NCBI RefSeq assembly: GCF_019599505.1
Contig: NZ_RKLT01000006.1
Coordinates: forward strand, 1-64,000
DNA from: Haloarcula nitratireducens
GTDB lineage: Archaea > Halobacteriota > Halobacteria > Halobacteriales > Haloarculaceae
Reading direction: 5' to 3'
Length of the DNA: 64,000 nt
The position numbers and the translations under genes were made by a program. Positions 41,307 to 50,630 of the stretch are shown here, piece by piece. Under the pieces are notes generated by a model that had not been told where the DNA came from, did no database searches, and saw only the letters and a list, made by a program, of their open reading frames with translations. Numbering within the stretch: position 1 is the stretch's first letter; each line of letters begins with the position of its first letter.

Positions 41307-42110
41307 CTACGAGAGGCCATCGCGGACGGTCCCGGCAACCCTCGCCGCCGTTCGCCGCTCGGCCCGCAGTTCGCCGAAGACGGCTCGGGCGCTCGCGCGG
41401 GCGTCGGCGTCCGTCTCGAACGTGACGCCGGGGTAGGTCACCTCGGTCAACACCAGCGGGTACGCCGGCGCGGGGGCGACGCCCCCGGGCCCCTCGACGG
41501 GTTCGGGACCGAGGACTCGCTCGACCTTCGGAAACGACGACTCGCCGCGGGCGACCTCGGCGATCAGCCCGACGACGCGCCGCACGAGCTGGCGGCAGAA
41601 GCCGCCGGCTCGCAGTTCGAGGACGAAGAAGTCGCCGTCGCGGGTCAGCGACCCGTCGAGGGTTCGGACCGTCCCCGTCTCGTCCGGCGTGAGGTTGTGG
41701 AAGTCGTGTTCGCCCCGGAGCCCGTCGAGGGCCGCCCGCGCCATCACCTCGGCGGCGTCGGGCGCGTAGAGGTGGTACGTGTAGGTGCGTTCGCTCGCGT
41801 CGTGGGTAGCGTGGAAACCGTCGCCGACGTCGCTACTGGCCCACGCGCGAACGTTCGCCGGGAGCTCGCTGTTGAACGCTTCCGGCGAGAGCCATTTCGG
41901 GGCGTCGAACGCGACGGTCTGGGCGAGCGCCGAGACGCCGGCGTCGGTGCGGCCGGCCGCCGCGTAGCCCCCGGGCGGCCCCTCGGCCCGGTCGTGGACG
42001 CCGAGCCGCGACAGCGCGTCGAACAGCGTGTCCTCGACCGTCGCCACGTCGGGCTGGCGCTGGAACCCGTTGTACGGGCGACCGTCGTAGGCGATTCGGT
42101 AGGCGCGCAT
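41307..42110 (-). CDS. truA: tRNA pseudouridine synthase A (TruA)
   Basis: 267 residues from ATG 42110 (MRAYRIAYDGRPYNGFQRQP). The catalytic Asp is in AAAGRTDAGVSALAQTVAFD (near 60). Also present are HDASERTYTYHLYAP (near 108), GEHDFHNLT (near 132) and FCRQLVRRVVGLIAEVARG (near 172). It modifies U38-U40 in the anticodon arm. Archaeal TruA is shorter or longer than bacterial with no extra domain here. Confidence 0.94.
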   Translation of the reverse strand: MRAYRIAYDGRPYNGFQRQPDVATVEDTLFDALSRLGVHDRAEGPPGGYAAAGRTDAGVSALAQTVAFDAPKWLSPEAFNSELPANVRAWASSDVGDGFHATHDASERTYTYHLYAPDAAEVMARAALDGLRGEHDFHNLTPDETGTVRTLDGSLTRDGDFFVLELRAGGFCRQLVRRVVGLIAEVARGESSFPKVERVLGPEPVEGPGGVAPAPAYPLVLTEVTYPGVTFETDADARASARAVFGELRAERRTAARVAGTVRDGLS

Positions 42111-42391
42111 ACCCGATGCTCGATGGCGGTGCACTTGTACTGTCCGATTACCGACATGCGAGACGGGGCGGCAACTACGCCGAGCGCGGTCGGTTTACGC
42201 AGACCCCGGTAGGCGGACCGTCAGCCGCCAGTCCGTGCGCGTTCGATCCGTTTCGTCCGACCGAACCGTCCGCGCCGGCGCTCGAACGTTCCGTCGACGA
42301 CCGTCTCGCCGCCGCGAGCTCCCCGACGGACTCTCAGCTACTGAGAATCGGAGGGATGAGTTTAGAAGTGTCCCGTCCCTAGTTCCGAGTG

Positions 42392-42898
42392 ATGGCTACG
42401 TCCGCCGACGAGGTTCGCCAGTTTCCCCGCCCACCGGTCACGTTCACCGACCAGCGCTCCCGAACGGTCGATATCGAGGCCTACGACGGCGACCCGTCAC
42501 CGCTGGTGGCGATGTACGCGCAGTTCGACCACGAGTCCCGCGCGCAGGGAGTCCCGCCGCGGGGAGAGCGACAGATACGCGAGTGGGTCGAGACGCTGTT
42601 AGCCGAAGGGCTGAACGTCGTCGTCTGGCACGACGAGACGGCCGTCGGGCACGCCGTCCTCATTCCCGAAGGCGAGTCCTCGGAACTGGCGATCTTCGTT
42701 CACCCCGAGTACCAGTCGGCCGGCATCGGGACGCGGCTCATCGAGGTACTGCTGGGCCACGGGCAGGCGAACGGCCTCGACCACGTCTGGCTGGCCGTCG
42801 AGCGGACGAACCACGTCGCGATGAAACTGTACGACGGGGTCGGGTTCGAGACGCGCCTGCGCGACCGGGCCGAACACGAGATGGAACGGCCGCTCTAG
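42392..42898 (+). CDS. GNAT-family N-acetyltransferase
   Basis: 168 residues from ATG 42392. The GNAT core is LAIFVHPEYQSAGIGTRLIE (near 101-118), motif A with the Q/R-x-x-G-x-G/A acetyl-CoA loop. It is followed by VWLAVERTNHVAMKLYDGVG (near 131), motif B. N-terminal strands include VVVWHDETAVGHAVLIPEG. Substrate unknown. It overlaps the convergent hisS by 4 bp. Confidence 0.92.
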   Translation: MATSADEVRQFPRPPVTFTDQRSRTVDIEAYDGDPSPLVAMYAQFDHESRAQGVPPRGERQIREWVETLLAEGLNVVVWHDETAVGHAVLIPEGESSELAIFVHPEYQSAGIGTRLIEVLLGHGQANGLDHVWLAVERTNHVAMKLYDGVGFETRLRDRAEHEMERPL

Positions 42899-44193
42899 GC
42901 GAAGTCCTCGAACGTCGGCCGGTCGTCCTCGCCGGGGAACGAATCGACGGGGACGCTGACCTGTTCGCCCCCGTCCATCTCTTTTATCGTCACCTCGTCG
43001 TTCTCCAGGTCCTGTTCGCCGACGATGACGACCGTCTCGGCGTTCACGTCGTCGGCGTAGCCCATCTGCGCGCCGAAGGAGCGGTCGGCCACGTCGCTCT
43101 CGACGACGTTGCCCCGCTCGCGCAGGTCCCGAGCGATGCGGGCCGCCGTCGGGCGGGTGTCTCCCACCTGCAGGACGTAGTAGTCCGTCGCCAGTTCCTC
43201 GGCGGGCCAGACGCCGGCCCGCTCACAGAGCAGTTGGAGCGTCGCGTGCCCGGGCGCGAACCCGACCGCGGGCGTCGGCTGGCCGCCGAACCCCTCGATG
43301 AGGTCGTCGTAGCGGCCGCCGCCGAACACCGCGCGGGACACCTCGCCGGTGGAGTCGAAGCACTCGAAGACGACGCCGGTGTAGTAATCGAGGCCGCGCG
43401 CGGTCGAGAGCGAGAGCGTGACGTGCTCGCGGACGCCGAAGTCCGCGGTGGCGTCGAGCACTTCCCGCAGGTTCTCCGTGGCGTCGGCGACGGCCTCGGA
43501 ACGCTCCGCGAGCGCGTCGAGCTCGTCCTCGCCGACCTGTAGCAGGTCGTCGAACTCCTCGGCCTGGTCGTAACTGAGACCCGTTTCGTACAGCGCGTCG
43601 AGGTACTCCTCGCGGTCGATCTTCGCGCGCTTGTCGACGGTGCGGATGGCCTCGCGGGTGTCCACGTCCGCGTCGAACGATTCGAGCAGGCCCGAGAGGA
43701 TATCGCGGTGGGAGACCCGGATCTCGAAGTCCTCGCTCGTCAGGCCGAGGTCGGTGAGCATGTCGACGGCGACGGCCAGGATCTCGGCGTCGGCCGTCGG
43801 CTCCGCCGAGCCGAAGATGTCGACGTTGGTCTGGTAGAACTCCCGGAAGCGGCCCTGCTGGACCTGTTCGTAGCGCCAGAACGGGCGCGTCGAGACCCAC
43901 TTGATGGGCTTCGAGAGCGCCTGCTGCTTGGCGACGACCATCCGCGCGACCGACGGGGTCAGCTCCGGCGTCAGCGCCACCTCGCGGCCGCCCTTGTCCT
44001 CGAAGCTGTACAGTTCCTCGACGATCTCCTCGCCGCTCTTGTCGACGTACATCTCGGTCGCTTCGAGCGCGGGAGTGCCTATCTCGCGGAAGCCGTACCG
44101 GCGGGCGACGTCCTCGACGGTGTCCATCGCCCACCGGCGCGCCTGCATCTCCTCGGGGTAGAAGTCGCGAAAGCCCTTGACGCGGTCGTACAT
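42895..44193 (-). CDS. hisS: Histidyl-tRNA synthetase
   Basis: 432 residues, class II. Motif 1 region is in LTPELTPSVARMVV (near 75). Motif 2 is in STRPFWRYEQVQQGRFREFYQ (in parts, near 101-121). The HisA box is LDYYTGVVFECF (near 265). Motif 3 is AVFGGGRYDDLIEGFG (near 283). The C-terminal anticodon-binding domain (about 325-425) has YYVLQVGDTRPTAARIARDL. Normal length; essential charging of tRNA-His. Confidence 0.96.
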   Translation of the reverse strand: MYDRVKGFRDFYPEEMQARRWAMDTVEDVARRYGFREIGTPALEATEMYVDKSGEEIVEELYSFEDKGGREVALTPELTPSVARMVVAKQQALSKPIKWVSTRPFWRYEQVQQGRFREFYQTNVDIFGSAEPTADAEILAVAVDMLTDLGLTSEDFEIRVSHRDILSGLLESFDADVDTREAIRTVDKRAKIDREEYLDALYETGLSYDQAEEFDDLLQVGEDELDALAERSEAVADATENLREVLDATADFGVREHVTLSLSTARGLDYYTGVVFECFDSTGEVSRAVFGGGRYDDLIEGFGGQPTPAVGFAPGHATLQLLCERAGVWPAEELATDYYVLQVGDTRPTAARIARDLRERGNVVESDVADRSFGAQMGYADDVNAETVVIVGEQDLENDEVTIKEMDGGEQVSVPVDSFPGEDDRPTFEDFA

Positions 44194-44259
44194 GTCCGCG
44201 CATACAGCGAGGGCGCGCTTGAACCTGTCCGTTCGCGAGCGGGTCTACGAACGGGCGAC

Positions 44260-44721
44260 TCACCCGGTCGCGATGGGCGGGTACTCCGCTTCGGTCTCTT
44301 GGACGACGTAGAGGTCGGTGTCGAGTCGCGCGGCGACCCGGCCGCCGACGGTGTTTACGGGTCTGACGAAGCGACCGATGTTGTCGCTGCCGACCACGAC
44401 GAGCGTAGCGCCGTTCTCGCGGGCGACGTCCCGTAGCCGCCGAGCGATGCTCCCCGACTGGGCCCGTCCGGCGAGGACTATCGGGTGAAACTCCGCCGTC
44501 GGCGCGAGCGACGCGACGCGCGCCTCGAAGCGCGAGACGATCGCCTTCGCATCGAACGTCTCGTCCGCCGTTATCCACTGGTGGTCGAGTGCGTTTTCCC
44601 GGTCCCGCGGAACGACCGTCGAAACCACGAGCGCCTCGTCCAGCGAGTACGCGAGCGATTGAGCGCGTTCGAGCGCCGCGCTCGACACCGTCGTCCCATC
44701 GTACGGCACGAATATCGTCAT
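44260..44721 (-). CDS. Universal stress protein (UspA family)
   Basis: 153 residues. MTIFVPYDGTTVSSAALERA at the front, then LVVSTVVPRDR. The ATP-binding loop is in LVVVGSDNIGRFVRPVNTVG (near 117: G-x2-G-x9-G-S/T type, here varied). A single USP domain. Haloarchaea have many; the signal is unknown. Confidence 0.9.
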   Translation of the reverse strand: MTIFVPYDGTTVSSAALERAQSLAYSLDEALVVSTVVPRDRENALDHQWITADETFDAKAIVSRFEARVASLAPTAEFHPIVLAGRAQSGSIARRLRDVARENGATLVVVGSDNIGRFVRPVNTVGGRVAARLDTDLYVVQETEAEYPPIATG

Positions 44722-44810
44722 CTACGTCCCCCGCGTACCCGTCGGTCTCCGACTCACTTAGCAGTAGCCGACGGTTATCTCCCCGTGAGAACACCGGGCT
44801 CGGTCCCGCG

Positions 44811-45413
44811 CTACTGGGACAACCCGCGAACCCGCGACTGCGTGTGCTCGGGAAACACCTCGCCGACGGCCGACTCGCCGTATTCCTCGGCCAGCAGCGC
44901 CCGCAGTTCGACCTCGTAGTCGGCCTTGGGAACCTGAGCGCTCGGCCCGGTCTCCACGTCCAGTTTCTCGGCGGCCATCGCGTCGATCGCGCCGCGACCC
45001 ACGCCCGCGAGCGGCGCGAGGTAGTCGACGCCGAAGCGGTCCTCGACGCTCTGGGCCAGCGGGCGGTCGATCGTCGGCACGCGGTCGTCGCGTCGCGTGC
45101 CGTCGGCGACGGCGTCCAGCGACTCGGTCCACTCGCCCGCCGCCAGCGTCTCCACGGCGTGTTCGTGGACTTCCTGGATGCCGTTTCGCGGGTAGCCGTC
45201 GTCGTGCATCCGGGAAACGGCGTCGCGGGCTACCTCGGGGTCGAGGTCGACCGTCTCGTGGGCGAAACCGACGGCTTCGGCGGCTTCGCGGGCCGGGTCG
45301 GGATCGACGACGCCGAAGGTCCCGGTGACGAGCGTCACGTCGTAGAAGGGGTCTAAGAGGAGCGCCGAAAGCGTCGAGTCCTTGCCAGCGCTGTACAGCA
45401 GTCCGCAGCGCAT
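44811..45413 (-). CDS. PP-loop ATPase (adenine nucleotide alpha-hydrolase-like)
   Basis: 200 residues. MRCGLLYSAGKDSTLSALLL carries the PP-loop motif S-A-G-K-D-S-T (S-G-G-x-D-S type), which binds ATP and adenylates a substrate. No tRNA-binding or Cys-rich domain is fused. It resembles the compact archaeal PP-loop proteins near Dph6/diphthamide- or thiolation-type enzymes, but no specific substrate is evident. Its ATG directly follows the pdcd5 stop codon, so it is in an operon with pdcd5. Confidence 0.85.
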   Translation of the reverse strand: MRCGLLYSAGKDSTLSALLLDPFYDVTLVTGTFGVVDPDPAREAAEAVGFAHETVDLDPEVARDAVSRMHDDGYPRNGIQEVHEHAVETLAAGEWTESLDAVADGTRRDDRVPTIDRPLAQSVEDRFGVDYLAPLAGVGRGAIDAMAAEKLDVETGPSAQVPKADYEVELRALLAEEYGESAVGEVFPEHTQSRVRGLSQ

Positions 45414-45761
45414 CTACCGGCGCTTGATGTCGAAGCTCTTCGAGTCGGGGGTGAGTTCCGAGAGCAGTTCCTTCATCTGCTCTTCGTCGATCTGGTCCTG
45501 TACGCGGCCGCTGCGGGCCAGCGCGACGACCTGTTGCTCTATCTGGTCGCCGATGTCGGGTTTCGACATCTTGACGGTGTTGAGCCGTTTGCGAGCGCCG
45601 TCGGTGAGGTGCTGGCGCAGGACGGCCTTCTTCTGGGCCTCGGCTTGCTCCTGTGCGGCCTGCTGGGCCTCGGCGTCGCCGCCCTCTTGCTGTTCTTTCA
45701 GCTGTTCCATCTTCTGCTTGCGGAGTTCTTCGATGTCTTCCTCGCTGGGGTCGCCGCTCAT
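45414..45761 (-). CDS. PDCD5-related DNA-binding protein
   Basis: 115 residues: an N-terminal Glu/Gln-rich coiled coil ([17 protein letters not shown]) and the conserved core [20 protein letters not shown], then [20 protein letters not shown]. The archaeal PDCD5/TFAR19 family binds DNA in vitro, and its cellular role is unclear. It often sits with rps19e, as here (rps19e is 77 bp upstream). Confidence 0.94.
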   Translation of the reverse strand: MSGDPSEEDIEELRKQKMEQLKEQQEGGDAEAQQAAQEQAEAQKKAVLRQHLTDGARKRLNTVKMSKPDIGDQIEQQVVALARSGRVQDQIDEEQMKELLSELTPDSKSFDIKRR

Positions 45762-45838
45762 AGCTAGATGAAACTACCGGTGTCGGCGGGAAAACGATTT
45801 CGGAGACTCGACTGTGGGCCGGAGAACGGAGAAACGAG

Positions 45839-46300
45839 TTACGCGTAGCGTTCGAGTTCCGGACGGCCGATGTCCGTGAGGACTTCGCCCGCAGTGTCGT
45901 CGAGGAGTGCGCGTCCGTCGCCGGTGACGCGGCGGCCGTCGTTCTCGCTGGTCTCGACGTAGCCGGCGTCTTCGAGCTGCTGGAGCGCGGTGCGGATGAT
46001 GCTTCCCGACCCCTTCGCCTTCTGCTTGGGGCGGACGCGGTAGCGCGTCGAACCCTGCTTGGACTTGCCGTACTCGGCGCGGAGCGCGTTGACGCCGACG
46101 GGGCCGTCGACGGCGACCTTCCGGAGCAGGCTGGCGGCGCGGCGCTCCCAGAAGTTGTCCTGTTCGGGCGGGAGTTCGCGGTCGACGCCGGTCTTGGTGA
46201 AGGTGACCCACTCGGGGGCCTCGATGTCGTCTTCGTCCTCGAACGTCTCGGTGAGGGCCTCGATGAGGTCCTCGGCGGGCGCGTCGTAGAGTGTCGTCAT
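45839..46300 (-). CDS. rps19e: 30S ribosomal protein S19e
   Basis: 153 residues from ATG 46300 (MTTLYDAPAEDLIEALTETF). Core motifs: WVTFTKTGVDRELPPEQDNF, WERRAASLLRKVAVDGPVGV, LRAEYGKSKQGSTRYRVRPK and IIRTALQQLEDAGYVE. A winged-helix small-subunit protein. First gene of rps19e-pdcd5-PP-loop on the minus strand. Confidence 0.97.
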   Translation of the reverse strand: MTTLYDAPAEDLIEALTETFEDEDDIEAPEWVTFTKTGVDRELPPEQDNFWERRAASLLRKVAVDGPVGVNALRAEYGKSKQGSTRYRVRPKQKAKGSGSIIRTALQQLEDAGYVETSENDGRRVTGDGRALLDDTAGEVLTDIGRPELERYA

Positions 46301-46362
46301 TGGACCTTGGTTCCCGTCCGCGTCATTTAAGCGCATCGTTCGCTTCGTCGGGCGTGAACCGT

Positions 46363-47400
46363 TCACTCCCCGGGGCTGGCGGCCGCGTGATTCGCGCCGA
46401 GGGCGCTGGCGACGCCGGCCCCGACGAGCGTCGGGAGCAGGTACGTCGCGCCCCGGTGGATGAGCACCGCCGACGCCGCCGACGCCGCCGGGACGCCGGC
46501 GGTGGAGACCAGCAGCGTCACCAGCACCGTCTCGATGGCACCCGACCCGCCGGGAAGCGGGGCGACGCTGGCGATGCTGCCCAGCGGCACGACCAGCAGC
46601 ACCGTCGCCACCGGGACGGCGTAGCCGATGGCGTACAGCGACGTCCATAGCGACGCGGCCAGACAGCCCCACCCCACCGCTGAGAGGCCGAGCGTCTGGA
46701 GGACGGTCCGCCCGTCGGTGGCGATGCGTTCGATGGCCGCGAAGAAGCTCTCGATGCGCGCCTCGATGGCCGCGGCCGTCGGCGGCGACCGCCGCGGGAC
46801 GACCCGGCCGAGCGTCCGAACGACCGGCGTGAACACGCGGACGACGGTGGCTTCGAGTTCGTAGCGGTAGCGCCACCCGAAGTACGCGGCGAGGGGTAAG
46901 CCGACCGCCAGCACGGCGACGGCGACGGCGGCGAACACGAGGTTGCGGCCGAGGCGAACCGCGCCGGCCGCGACGAACGTGAAGCCGACGATGGCGTAGC
47001 CGATGGAGGGGACGAAGTGGACAGTGTCCACGGTGGCGATGGCGGCCAGTCCCGTCTCGTACTCGCTGTCGGCCGCCGAGGAGATGAGTAGCGCGGAGAG
47101 CGGCTCCCCGCCCGCCTGTCCGAACGGCGTGACGTTGTTCGAGAAGACGGCCGCCGTGTAGACCAGCACCGCGGTGGCGGGAGCGACGGGGTTCCCGAGC
47201 GCGTTCAGCACCGACCACAGCGCTAAGCCCCACGCGGTCATCCAGACGACGGCGATCCCGACGACGGCGAGCAACGCGGCCGGGTCGGCCCGCAACAGCG
47301 CCGACAGCGTCCGGTCGACGCCGACGACCCACACCAGCACCGCGAGGACGCCGAGTGCGCCGACGAAGCCCGCGACCGTCGCCCAGCGGTTGCCGTCCAT
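46363..47400 (-). CDS. UPF0104/LPG-synthase-type membrane protein
   Basis: 345 residues with eight or so membrane helices. It begins MDGNRWATVAGFVGALGVLA. Family signatures are the YTAAVFSNNVTPFGQAGGEP stretch (near 101), and VPLGSIASVAPLPGGSGAIE (near 271), the N-N-V-T-P-F/ P-L-P-G-G-x-G pair of UPF0104 flippase-like proteins. In haloarchaea some members act late in N-glycosylation (AglD-like), but no glycosyltransferase domain is attached here. Substrate unknown. Confidence 0.88.
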   Translation of the reverse strand: MDGNRWATVAGFVGALGVLAVLVWVVGVDRTLSALLRADPAALLAVVGIAVVWMTAWGLALWSVLNALGNPVAPATAVLVYTAAVFSNNVTPFGQAGGEPLSALLISSAADSEYETGLAAIATVDTVHFVPSIGYAIVGFTFVAAGAVRLGRNLVFAAVAVAVLAVGLPLAAYFGWRYRYELEATVVRVFTPVVRTLGRVVPRRSPPTAAAIEARIESFFAAIERIATDGRTVLQTLGLSAVGWGCLAASLWTSLYAIGYAVPVATVLLVVPLGSIASVAPLPGGSGAIETVLVTLLVSTAGVPAASAASAVLIHRGATYLLPTLVGAGVASALGANHAAASPGE

Positions 47401-47534
47401 ATCGGGCCGTCGGGCGTCGGCGATTTGAACGTACCGACGTGCGCGCGACGGGGTGACTCGACGCCGCGCGAGACAGGGGCCGTCCCCACGGACGTATCCC
47501 GGGTCGTTTTGCGCCGGGGGGACGACGCGTGCGT

Positions 47535-48401
47535 ATGGACGAACAGGCGGCCCTCGCGCTCATCGGCGACCGGCTCCCGGCGGCGGGCGACGACTGCGCC
47601 GTCCTCGACGGGCAGGTCATCACGACGGACATGCTTCACGAGCGGACGGACTTCCCCGACGGGACGACCCGCTACACCGCCGGCTGGCGGGCCGTCGGCA
47701 CGTCGCTGTCGGACGTGGCGTCGATGGGGGCCGAGGCGACGGCGGCGGTGGCCGTCTACGCCGCTCCGGAGTTCGACGGCGACGAACTGGTGGCGTTCGT
47801 CGACGGAGCGGTAGACGTCTGTGAGTCGGTCGGCGCCGAGTACGTCGGCGGCGACTTAGACGGCCACGAGGAGTTCACCGCCGCGACGACGGCGCTCGGC
47901 GAGACGGAGAGCCCGGTCCTCCGATCCGGCGCGTCACCGGGCGAAGCGATCTGTGTGACGGGGACGCTCGGTCGTTCGGCCGCCGCGTTGCGGTTGTTCG
48001 AATGCGGCGACGACGAGGCGGCTAACGATCTGTTCCGGTTCGAGCCGCGCGTGCGTGCGGGCGTCGCGCTCCGCCCCTACGCGACGGCGATGCTGGACTC
48101 CAGCGACGGTCTGGCCCGGTCGGTCCACCAGATCTGTGCGGCCAGCGACTGCGGGGCCACCCTGGACGACCCGCTCCCGATCGACGAACGAGTCGAGACG
48201 GTCGCGACGGACGACGACGACCGGCGAGAACTGGGCGTGTTCTTCGGCGAGGACTTCGAACTGGTGTGTGCGATACCCGAAGACGACCTCGCGGCCGCAC
48301 GCGAAGCAGTCTCCTGTCCGCTTCACCGGGTCGGTACCGTCACCGACGACGGCGTGACGCTCGACGGCGAGCCGCTCCCCGACCGGGGGTACTCGCACTG
48401 A
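47535..48401 (+). CDS. thiL: Thiamine-monophosphate kinase
   Basis: 288 residues from ATG 47535. It phosphorylates thiamine monophosphate to the pyrophosphate. AIR-synthase-like fold: AAGDDCAVLDG (metal-binding, near 17), TTDMLHERTDF (near 30), SLSDVASMGAEATAA (near 58), GGDLDGHEEFTAATTALG (near 104), MLDSSDGLARSVHQI (near 186), FFGEDFELVCAIP (near 236). Length is slightly under the bacterial average. Confidence 0.94.
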   Translation: MDEQAALALIGDRLPAAGDDCAVLDGQVITTDMLHERTDFPDGTTRYTAGWRAVGTSLSDVASMGAEATAAVAVYAAPEFDGDELVAFVDGAVDVCESVGAEYVGGDLDGHEEFTAATTALGETESPVLRSGASPGEAICVTGTLGRSAAALRLFECGDDEAANDLFRFEPRVRAGVALRPYATAMLDSSDGLARSVHQICAASDCGATLDDPLPIDERVETVATDDDDRRELGVFFGEDFELVCAIPEDDLAAAREAVSCPLHRVGTVTDDGVTLDGEPLPDRGYSH

Positions 48402-48408
48402 ACGCCCG

Positions 48409-48549
48409 CTAAAATCGGTCGTCCGCGGCGAGCGCCGTCTCGACCTGTTCGACGGCCGCAGCCGCGGCACTCGCCCGTTCGTCGTGCGTGAGTTCGCTCC
48501 CGTCTCGGTCGCCGTCCGCGTCGTCGGCCGTACCGGGGTCGATGGTCAT
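48409..48549 (-). CDS. 46-residue acidic hypothetical micro-protein
   Basis: ATG 48549 to TAG 48409. The sequence opens MTIDPGTADDADGDRDGSEL and ends VEQVETALAADDRF. Its G/C-ending codons and acidic composition look coding. The last third is one amphipathic helix. It converges with thiL, 7 bp apart. No family recognised; a chance frame is possible. Confidence 0.45.
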   Translation of the reverse strand: MTIDPGTADDADGDRDGSELTHDERASAAAAAVEQVETALAADDRF

Positions 48550-48760
48550 GCTATGAACGAACGTACGAGACACGTCCCCGTATAAATATACGACCGTTCG
48601 CCGCCGTTCAGCAGTTTCTCACAACAGTTCTGGCCGCTACAATCGTTCTTTCCCGTTCTCAACCGGACCGTAAACGCCGTCCAAAACGCTGAAATCGACG
48701 GAATTCGTGTTAATCTTCCTCCAAGTGTGAAACAGTCTCGCCCGCGTGACGAAAGAGTGG

Positions 48761-49942
48761 CTACGCGGTGACTATCTCGAACGGAATCGGCGTGAAGCAG
48801 GCGATTCCGAGTGCGAACGTCGCGACACCGAGCGCGATACGGCGGCGGTCGAGCGGTTCGTCGATCGTCGGTTCCGCCGGTCCCGCGTAGGCGAGCCCGG
48901 TAGCGAAGACGCCCCAGAAGGCCCAGAGGGTCCAGACGCCGAAGCCGATCGGGGGCGCGTCGCGGGTGAGATAGAGGTATCCCGAGAGCGCGAACAGCGC
49001 GCCGGGTACCGCCGCCGCGATGGTCTCCTGTCGGCGGCCGACGATCGCGCGGACGATGTGCCCGCCGTCCAGTTGCCCGACCGGGAGCAGGTTGAGGAAC
49101 GTGAAGAACATCCCCGCCCACCCGGCGAAGACGACGGGGTGGACGGCCTCTCGGGGACCGTACTCGATACCGATACCGAGCAGTACGACGAGTTCTTGCA
49201 AGCCCTGAAGCAGGAGCGGGTCGTGGAAGTTGATACCGTACTCGGCACCGCCGTCGAGGACGCTCTGGGGGACGGTGATCGGGTCGAGCGTGAGCCCGAT
49301 TATCGTGACGACGACCGTGGCGACCAATCCCGCCAATGGCCCGGCGACGCCGATGTCGAACAGCGCGCGCCGGCTCGGGATGCGACCGCGGATGTTGATG
49401 ACTGCCCCCATCGTCCCGAGCAGCGAGGGGAACGGAATGAAGTAGGGGAGCGTCACGTCGACGCCGTGATACCGAGCAGCGGCGTAGTGGCCCAGTTCGT
49501 GGATGCCGAGTACGCCCAACATCGAGACGACGAACGGCCACGCCTCGAAGACGCGGAGCGGTTCCTCAGCGACGGGGATGTAGTACCACCCGCTCGCGCC
49601 GACGTACAGCGTCGAGGCGATCGTCGCGAGCAAGAGCGCGACGTTGAGCCACGGAACGCCACCGCGACTCGCTTCGGTCGGTTCCGCGACCAGCGCGTAC
49701 TGCTGTCCGCGCGTGTCGAGCGGCATCCCGCCGTCGGTCGGCTTCGCGGACGCCTGTCGCTCTAACTCGACGTCGTAGCCGTACTCGGCGAACACGGGAG
49801 CGAGTTCGTCGGCGACGCTACGGGGAGGGACGAGCGGATCGCCGAAATATCGGAGCGTCTCGCCGTCTCGGTGGACGGTCGCGACGTGGAAGACGGCTGC
49901 CATCTCGGCGGGCGACGGGGATTCGTCGGCGGGACGACTCAT
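48761..49942 (-). CDS. Site-2 protease family membrane metalloprotease
   Basis: 393 residues. An N-terminal soluble part (about 15-85) is followed by multiple membrane helices. The zinc site is GIHELGHYAAARYHGVD (HExxH, near 147), and the third ligand Asp is in LNLLPVGQLDGGHIVRAIVG (near 280). Intramembrane proteases of this type release membrane-bound regulators. No PDZ domain, unlike the second S2P gene at 53367. Divergent non-coding DNA of about 190 bp separates it from the small gene at 48409. Confidence 0.92.
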   Translation of the reverse strand: MSRPADESPSPAEMAAVFHVATVHRDGETLRYFGDPLVPPRSVADELAPVFAEYGYDVELERQASAKPTDGGMPLDTRGQQYALVAEPTEASRGGVPWLNVALLLATIASTLYVGASGWYYIPVAEEPLRVFEAWPFVVSMLGVLGIHELGHYAAARYHGVDVTLPYFIPFPSLLGTMGAVINIRGRIPSRRALFDIGVAGPLAGLVATVVVTIIGLTLDPITVPQSVLDGGAEYGINFHDPLLLQGLQELVVLLGIGIEYGPREAVHPVVFAGWAGMFFTFLNLLPVGQLDGGHIVRAIVGRRQETIAAAVPGALFALSGYLYLTRDAPPIGFGVWTLWAFWGVFATGLAYAGPAEPTIDEPLDRRRIALGVATFALGIACFTPIPFEIVTA

Positions 49943-50026
49943 CGTTCAGTCGTAGAGCGTGCGGACACTAATATACTCTGCCCGACAGGAGAAACGGGGT
50001 GGGGACCGGAAGCGGGAGCGGGTGCC

Positions 50027-50275
50027 TTACGCGGGTTCGACGCGCCACGTCGTCGCGCTCGTGTACGACCACTTCTCGACGTGGATCTCCGTGGCGCTGT
50101 CTTTGAGCTTGACCATCAGCGCGCCGATTTCCTTCGGCGAGAGGCCGACCTCGTCGGCGATGAATTTGCTCTTGAAGTACATCTCGCCGTCGGCGGCCTT
50201 CTCCGCGAGGAAGGACTTCAGGCGCTGTTCTTTGGAGGGCTCTTCCTCGTTGGAGGGGGATGCAGTTGCGCTCAT
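50027..50275 (-). CDS. Small winged-helix-like DNA-binding protein
   Basis: 82 residues from ATG 50275 (MSATASPSNEEEPSKEQRLK); a GTG at 50284 could add three residues. The body reads as a winged helix: SFLAEKAADGEMYFKSKFIADE, VGLSPKEIGALMVKLKDSAT and the wing EIHVEKWSYTSATTWRVEPA. The family is common in haloarchaea. It may be a general transcription regulator. A long AT-rich upstream region suggests it is itself regulated. Confidence 0.75.
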   Translation of the reverse strand: MSATASPSNEEEPSKEQRLKSFLAEKAADGEMYFKSKFIADEVGLSPKEIGALMVKLKDSATEIHVEKWSYTSATTWRVEPA

Positions 50276-50630
50276 CTGTGTCACCTCGACTCCATCTTCT
50301 GCCGGAGAGAGTATATAAAGAAAGGAAGCTTCGCGTCACTTCGGGGCCTTTCAGGAAAAATCGCCGTGAAATGCATATTTTATAACCGTTTCAGAGTGCC
50401 TTAGACGTTTTATAGTGTAATTTAAACGCTTAGTACGGAGATCAGAGCGGGCCATTTTTCAGAACCGCGAACCCGGTATTATCACGTATTTCTGGCCCAC
50501 TTTACGGATAATATTGCTGGTTTTACGTCTGACGTGTGTCAGCCACCGTCCGCGGGTGCGGTATGCTGTGACGGCGGTATTCGGCTGGGGTTGACAACCC
50601 TTAAGAGCGTTTCGCGGTTACGCCGGGCCA
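50276..50630. promoter_or_regulatory. Shared AT-rich promoter region of the winged-helix and pyrH genes
   Basis: 355 bp between divergent genes, with several AT-rich runs (atattttataacc near 50373, ttttatagtgtaattta near 50410). A TATA-like cccttaaga (50598-50606) lies about 28 bp before the pyrH ATG. For the minus-strand gene, tatataaag (50312-50320) is a good TATA candidate about 40 bp before its ATG. No gene here. Confidence 0.55.
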